From positions 2,116,501 to 2,180,500 of the forward strand of contig JACKIM010000001.1 in the NCBI GenBank assembly GCA_020638465.1: DNA of 64,000 nucleotides, in the 5' to 3' direction. This DNA comes from Geminicoccaceae bacterium (GTDB lineage Bacteria; Pseudomonadota; Alphaproteobacteria; Geminicoccales; Geminicoccaceae). Positions 60,831-64,000 of this stretch are shown here, one piece after another (position 1 is the first letter of the stretch; every line of letters starts with the position of its first letter). A model generated the notes under the pieces. It saw only the letters and a list, made by a program, of their open reading frames with translations. It had not been told where the DNA came from and ran no database searches. Position numbers and translations under genes: made by a program.

Positions 60831-61290
60831 CGCCATCCCCTTCATCTGGAGAGAGCCTTGCTTGCGGTGCGCCCCCGCAAATGGCCCCTCTACCTGGTGA
60901 TCGGGGAGTTAGTAACCGTGACTAGACGGCCCTATGACCTTTGGGCGGGTAGCCTTGGACATACGCCATAGGCTCCCCGACCATAGGTTCGAGGATCGTG
61001 GTGCCGTCACGGCCGACACCAACCGCTAGTCAGGGGTTACTACGCCCCAGAGCAGCGCGTCTGCTCCACCCACAATCTTAGCCGAGCTGCGCGCGAATGT
61101 CTTTGCCTTTTCGGCGCATCGCGGCACGGGATGCTGAAATCCCTCATCTATTGGCCGCGCACCGCCCCTTGAGGGGGTGCCGCCAGCGCATAGACGCAAA
61201 TGCGGCACGCTACGCGCCGCCGGTCTCTCGCCATGTTTCGCCACAGTCCGCTGCCGCCCTCGGCAGCCCAATCCCGACTGGAGGTGATCC
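60831..61290. other. Non-coding region with nested inverted repeats before the replication module
   Basis: AGTAACCGTGACTAG (60911-60925) is mirrored by CTAGTCAGGGGTTACT (61025-61040). Inside these, GATCGGGGAG near 60898 is mirrored by CTCCCCGACC near 60973. No gene is supported. Position suits a regulatory or origin region of the element. A near-consensus GGAGGTGATCC ribosome site ends it at 61290. Confidence 0.5.
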
Positions 61291-61560
61291 ATGCCCAACC
61301 CACTTGCGGGCCTGCCGCCGCGCCTGTTGCGCACCAAGGAAGCCGCGCGCTTCCTCGGCATATCCATCCGCACCCTTGAGAAGCATCGCACCTATGGCAC
61401 CGGGCCGACCTATCGCAAAGTCGGCGGTCGCGTCCTCTACACCGTCCGCGATCTGGAAGACTGGAGCGCGGCGGGCGAGCGCAAATCCACCCGCGACAAG
61501 ACCGCCGGCACCGTCTTTCCCGCGCGTCCGCTTACGCCCGAAGAACGGGGCGACTGCTAG
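61291..61560 (+). CDS. AlpA/excisionase-like helix-turn-helix protein
   Basis: 89 residues with a MerR/Xis-like winged HTH: LLRTKEAARFLGISIRTLEKHRTYGTGPTYRKVGGRVLYTVRDLEDW. Small proteins of this type act as excisionases or activators at the head of integrative elements. Very strong ribosome site. The stop is followed at once by the repA ATG (61561), so they are co-translated. Confidence 0.8.
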   Translation: MPNPLAGLPPRLLRTKEAARFLGISIRTLEKHRTYGTGPTYRKVGGRVLYTVRDLEDWSAAGERKSTRDKTAGTVFPARPLTPEERGDC

Positions 61561-62637
61561 ATGCTGCGCGAGGACGACCACGACCCCGCACAGCCGACCG
61601 AGGACAGCGAGCGCAGCCGCCTAGACCCCTTCGTGGTCGCAACCGGCGACGCGCCGCCGCGCGACCAGCGCGACTTGATGGAACGGCCGTTCTTCTCGCT
61701 GGCGAAGACCCCGCGCACCAAGCCGATTCTTTACAAGGCCGCCGACATAGAGGTGCAGGTGTTCGGGATGCCCGAGCACGGCATGGCGACCATATGGGAC
61801 GCCGATGTGCTGATATGGGCGGCCTCGCAGATCGTTGCGGCCGAGAACAACGGCCTCACCACTTCGCGCTTTGTCCGGTTTACGCCTTACCATCTGTTGC
61901 GCGCCATCGGGCGGCCGACCGGCAATCATCAATACCGGCTTCTGAAAGCCGCGCTCGCACGGCTGCAATCGACCGTCATCGCCACCACCATCCGCAACGG
62001 CCCGCATTGGCGTCGCCGGCAATTCTCATGGATCAACGAGTGGGAGGAAATGACGACGCGCGCCGGCCGCGTCGAGGGCATGGAGTTCGTCCTGCCCGAA
62101 TGGTTCTACAACAGCGTCATCGACCGTTCGCTGGTCCTGACCATCGACCCGGCCTATTTCCGCCTGACTGGCGGCATCGAGCGATGGCTTTACCGCGTCG
62201 CCCGAAAGCACGCCGGGCACCAGCGCCACGGCTGGGTTTTCGAGGTCGCGCACCTCCACCAGAAATCCGGCAGCCTCGCCCGGCCGTCCGACTTCGCGCT
62301 CGACCTGCGCCGGATCGCGGCCCGCCAGCAACTTCCCGGCTACCTGCTCCAGATCGAGCGGGAAGACGGCCGCGAACTGCTGCGCATCCGCCCCGAAAGC
62401 TCATCAACAGGCACTGTTGATAACCCTGTTAATGCCATCGGCAGATCAGGCGCACGGGGTATCGGCACATCAGGCGCAGCACTATCGGCAGATCAGGCGC
62501 ACGAACCGCAGCTAACGCTTTGGCCTGAAACGCGGAATCCGACCGCTAACTTATCTAACAGAGAATCTAACTCTTTTTCTTTGACGCGCGCGCAGGCGAA
62601 GCGTGGTGCCGGTTCTGCTCGAAGGGGCGAGCCATGA
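61561..62637 (+). CDS. repA: Replication initiator protein A
   Basis: 358 residues of the plasmid/ICE RepA (RPA) family: RDLMERPFFSLAKTPRTKPILYKAADIEVQVFGMPEHGMATIWDADVLIWAASQI, LLRAIGRPTGNHQYRLLKAALARLQSTVI and WLYRVARKHAGHQRHGWVF. The C-terminal ~80 residues are low-complexity and include codons belonging to three DNA repeats. It starts replication of the excised element. The stop overlaps a 21-codon ORF (ATGA). Confidence 0.88.
   Translation: MLREDDHDPAQPTEDSERSRLDPFVVATGDAPPRDQRDLMERPFFSLAKTPRTKPILYKAADIEVQVFGMPEHGMATIWDADVLIWAASQIVAAENNGLTTSRFVRFTPYHLLRAIGRPTGNHQYRLLKAALARLQSTVIATTIRNGPHWRRRQFSWINEWEEMTTRAGRVEGMEFVLPEWFYNSVIDRSLVLTIDPAYFRLTGGIERWLYRVARKHAGHQRHGWVFEVAHLHQKSGSLARPSDFALDLRRIAARQQLPGYLLQIEREDGRELLRIRPESSSTGTVDNPVNAIGRSGARGIGTSGAALSADQAHEPQLTLWPETRNPTANLSNRESNSFSLTRAQAKRGAGSARRGEP
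62415..62501 (+). repeat. Three 18-bp iterons and a DnaA-box-like site inside repA
   Basis: ATCGGCAGATCAGGCGCA at 62437 and 62484, with a one-base variant at 62461; spacing 24 and 23 bases. The third lies in a different reading frame from the first two, so the repeat is conserved as DNA, not protein. TGTTGATAA (62415-62423) is one base from a DnaA box. This looks like a replication origin. Confidence 0.7.
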
Positions 62638-62699
62638 CGGCCGCGCTCGACGCGCTGTGCCCGCGCAGCCCCCAGCACATCCCCGGAGACGAACAATGA
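62634..62699 (+). CDS. 21-codon ORF between repA and the DUF2840 gene
   Basis: Begins ATGA over the repA stop and ends ATGA over the next start: MTAALDALCPRSPQHIPGDEQ. A GAAGGGGCG site precedes it. It may be a coupling peptide, or the scar of a deleted gene, since a parA ATPase usually sits here in related elements. Translation is inferred from overlaps only. Confidence 0.35.
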   Translation: MTAALDALCPRSPQHIPGDEQ

Positions 62700-63214
62700 C
62701 CCGTCGCGCCCACCGCAGCGCGCACGGCCGTCCGCTGCCGGACGGGCCTGCGCCCTTCACCACATTGGTCGAGCTGACCTTCGAGAAACGCAAGGTCGAG
62801 CACTGGATACGCTTCGGCCGCAAGAGCTACGAGCATATCATCGACCGCCGCCGCAGCGTCGTCGGCTTCGCGCCGGGCAGCGTCTTCGCCTTCGTCCGTT
62901 GGGCATCTGGCGAGCACGGCACTGTCGTTTCGCGCATCGATATTGTGCGCGCCATCGGGCGCGGCGAGCCGTTCCAGACATTGCCCTTCGTGCGCCCCGG
63001 TGGCGAAATCCTGTTGCGCCTCGACGGCTGGCCCAAGGTGCAGCGTGCGCTTGTAGCTATCGACGCCGTGGATGCGCTCGGCCTCGATCCGGCCGACGCC
63101 TCGCCGGATCACTGGCGGCACGTCCACAACCGTTTGACCGCCAATCTGGAACCGCACGCCTACACGCCCGAGCGACATGCCGCTTGGCTTCACCGTCGAA
63201 GGATCGAGCCATGA
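62696..63214 (+). CDS. DUF2840 domain protein
   Basis: 172 residues: FTTLVELTFEKRKVEHWIRFGRKSYEHIIDRRRSVVGFAPGSVFAFVRWASGEHGTVVSRIDIVRAI and ALGLDPADASPDHWRHVHNRL. Typical of the repA-traF interval in integrative conjugative elements; function unknown. ATG follows CGGAGACG. The stop overlaps the traF start as ATGA. Confidence 0.85.
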   Translation: MTRRAHRSAHGRPLPDGPAPFTTLVELTFEKRKVEHWIRFGRKSYEHIIDRRRSVVGFAPGSVFAFVRWASGEHGTVVSRIDIVRAIGRGEPFQTLPFVRPGGEILLRLDGWPKVQRALVAIDAVDALGLDPADASPDHWRHVHNRLTANLEPHAYTPERHAAWLHRRRIEP

Positions 63215-63756
63215 CGCGCCGCCGCACCCTTACGGTGACGGCGCTGGCGGTGATCGGCATCGCCGCCGCAAGCGCGGTCAAGACGCCGACGAAACTCATA
63301 TGGAACGCCACCGCCAGCGCGCCAGTCGGGTTCTACACCGTCGAGCCGGCAGACCGGATTGACGTGCCCGAGCTGGTCGCCATCATGCCGCCCGAACCGC
63401 TCGCCAGCTTCATGGTCGAGCGCGGCTATATCGCGCGAGGCGTCCCGCTCTTGAAGCGCGTCTTGGGCCTGCCCGGACAGCGGGTTTGCCGAGCCGGCCG
63501 CACGATCACGGTTGACGGGATCGAGATGGGCGAGGCGCTGGAGCGCGACAGCCTCGGCCGCGATCTGCCCGTCTGGCAGGGCTGCCGCGTCATCGGCGGC
63601 GACCAGCTTTTCCTCATGAATTGGGAAGTCCGCGACAGCCTCGACGGCCGTTATTTCGGACCCATCCCCGCAGATTCCGTCATCGGCCGAGCGGTTCCGC
63701 TCTGGACCGATGAGGAAGGCGTCGGCCGCTACGAGTGGCGCGCGCCGACGCACTGA
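63211..63756 (+). CDS. traF: TraF-type S26 signal peptidase
   Basis: 181 residues. One N-terminal helix (LTVTALAVIGIAAASAV), catalytic Ser in NATASAPVGFY and Lys in LLKRVLGLPGQRV, as in conjugative TraF peptidases, which cut and cyclise pilin. Ends YEWRAPTH. Coupled to DUF2840 by overlap. Implies conjugation genes further right. Confidence 0.88.
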   Translation: MTRRRTLTVTALAVIGIAAASAVKTPTKLIWNATASAPVGFYTVEPADRIDVPELVAIMPPEPLASFMVERGYIARGVPLLKRVLGLPGQRVCRAGRTITVDGIEMGEALERDSLGRDLPVWQGCRVIGGDQLFLMNWEVRDSLDGRYFGPIPADSVIGRAVPLWTDEEGVGRYEWRAPTH

Positions 63757-63789
63757 CCCCCCCCGAGAACCAACCGCAGGAGATTTCCC

Positions 63790-64000
63790 ATGGCAGAAAT
63801 AGGCACCTTCACCCGCACCGAAACCGGCTATGCGGGAGAGCTTCATTCGTTCGGCCTCCACGAAAAGCTGTTCATCGTCCCGGCCAAGCCCAGCGACGTG
63901 AAAAACGCGCCCGATTATCGCCTGCGCCTCGACAGCGAGGACGGGCCGGACGCAGGCCCCGCATGGAAAGACTCCAGTGAGAACGCTGGCGAGTTCGTGT
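63790..64000 (+). CDS. DUF736 protein (3' end outside window)
   Basis: The first 70 codons: MAEIGTFTRTETGYAGELHSFGLHEKLFIVPAKPSDVKNAPDYRLRL. DUF736 proteins are small (~100 residues) single-strand-binding-like proteins that regularly follow traF in these elements. ATG follows GCAGGAGATTT. The gene is open at the window edge. Confidence 0.88.
   Translation, partial: MAEIGTFTRTETGYAGELHSFGLHEKLFIVPAKPSDVKNAPDYRLRLDSEDGPDAGPAWKDSSENAGEFV

Overview
The window reads as one stretch of a high-GC alphaproteobacterial chromosome. The evidence is the mix of genes: phasin, MlaA/MlaC, a DUF2244 protein, a transporter-linked histidine kinase, HNH and SleB genes of the alphaproteobacterial type, and an integrative element of the RepA / DUF2840 / TraF / DUF736 kind common in Rhizobiales, Rhodospirillales and sphingomonads. 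The species cannot be named from the sequence.

From 1 to about 45,200 the content is mostly ordinary chromosome. It holds the end of a subtilase autotransporter, a sugar isomerase / oxidoreductase pair (1991-4204), a CbrA-like symporter-kinase with a single-domain receiver and a small membrane protein (4361-7809), MlaA/MlaC (7867-9307), an RraA-like aldolase, a beta-CASP hydrolase, a LOG-family protein, a phasin, a SleB hydrolase, an Asp/Glu racemase-like enzyme, an isochorismatase, dapB, a DUF2244 protein and nth. An alpha-glucoside ABC transporter operon with its own GH13 glucosidase follows, headed by a perfect LacI-type palindrome (24370-30340). Next come a polyamine-type ABC transporter without a binding protein (31252-34041) and the methionine-cycle operon metH-metF-ArsR/methyltransferase (35796-41297), with a palindrome at its head that suits the encoded repressor. 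A 1229-residue TIR-STAND protein (41374-45063) lies upstream on the same strand. One IS66-family element at 19107-22175 interrupts this backbone and is itself interrupted by an IS256-family element; both target duplications are still readable.

From about 45,230 the window becomes accessory DNA. First there is an IS graveyard: two unlike IS630-family fragments head to head, a second IS66 copy inside one of them, an IS1-like element, an IS200 fragment and a second IS630-B fragment. Among these sit tRNA-Pro(TGG), a HicB-like gene, a four-unit 95-bp repeat and the remains of a two-gene helicase-plus-nuclease operon. Then comes a defence-like cluster (51744-57836): a PHP-plus-SMC-like ATPase, a PLD-fold restriction endonuclease of the NgoFVII/BfiI kind, an N6-adenine methyltransferase and a ribbon-helix-helix regulator. 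After it are ardA and the replication/mobility module of an integrative element (58234-64000): an Xis/AlpA-like protein, RepA with internal iterons, DUF2840, TraF and DUF736.

The strongest candidates for a new or under-described system are the 51744-57836 cluster and the TIR-nSTAND protein. The iterons in repA, the 95-bp tetramer and the palindrome in front of the ArsR-methyltransferase fusion are the best smaller signals. Family names were assigned by recognising motifs; no database search was run.
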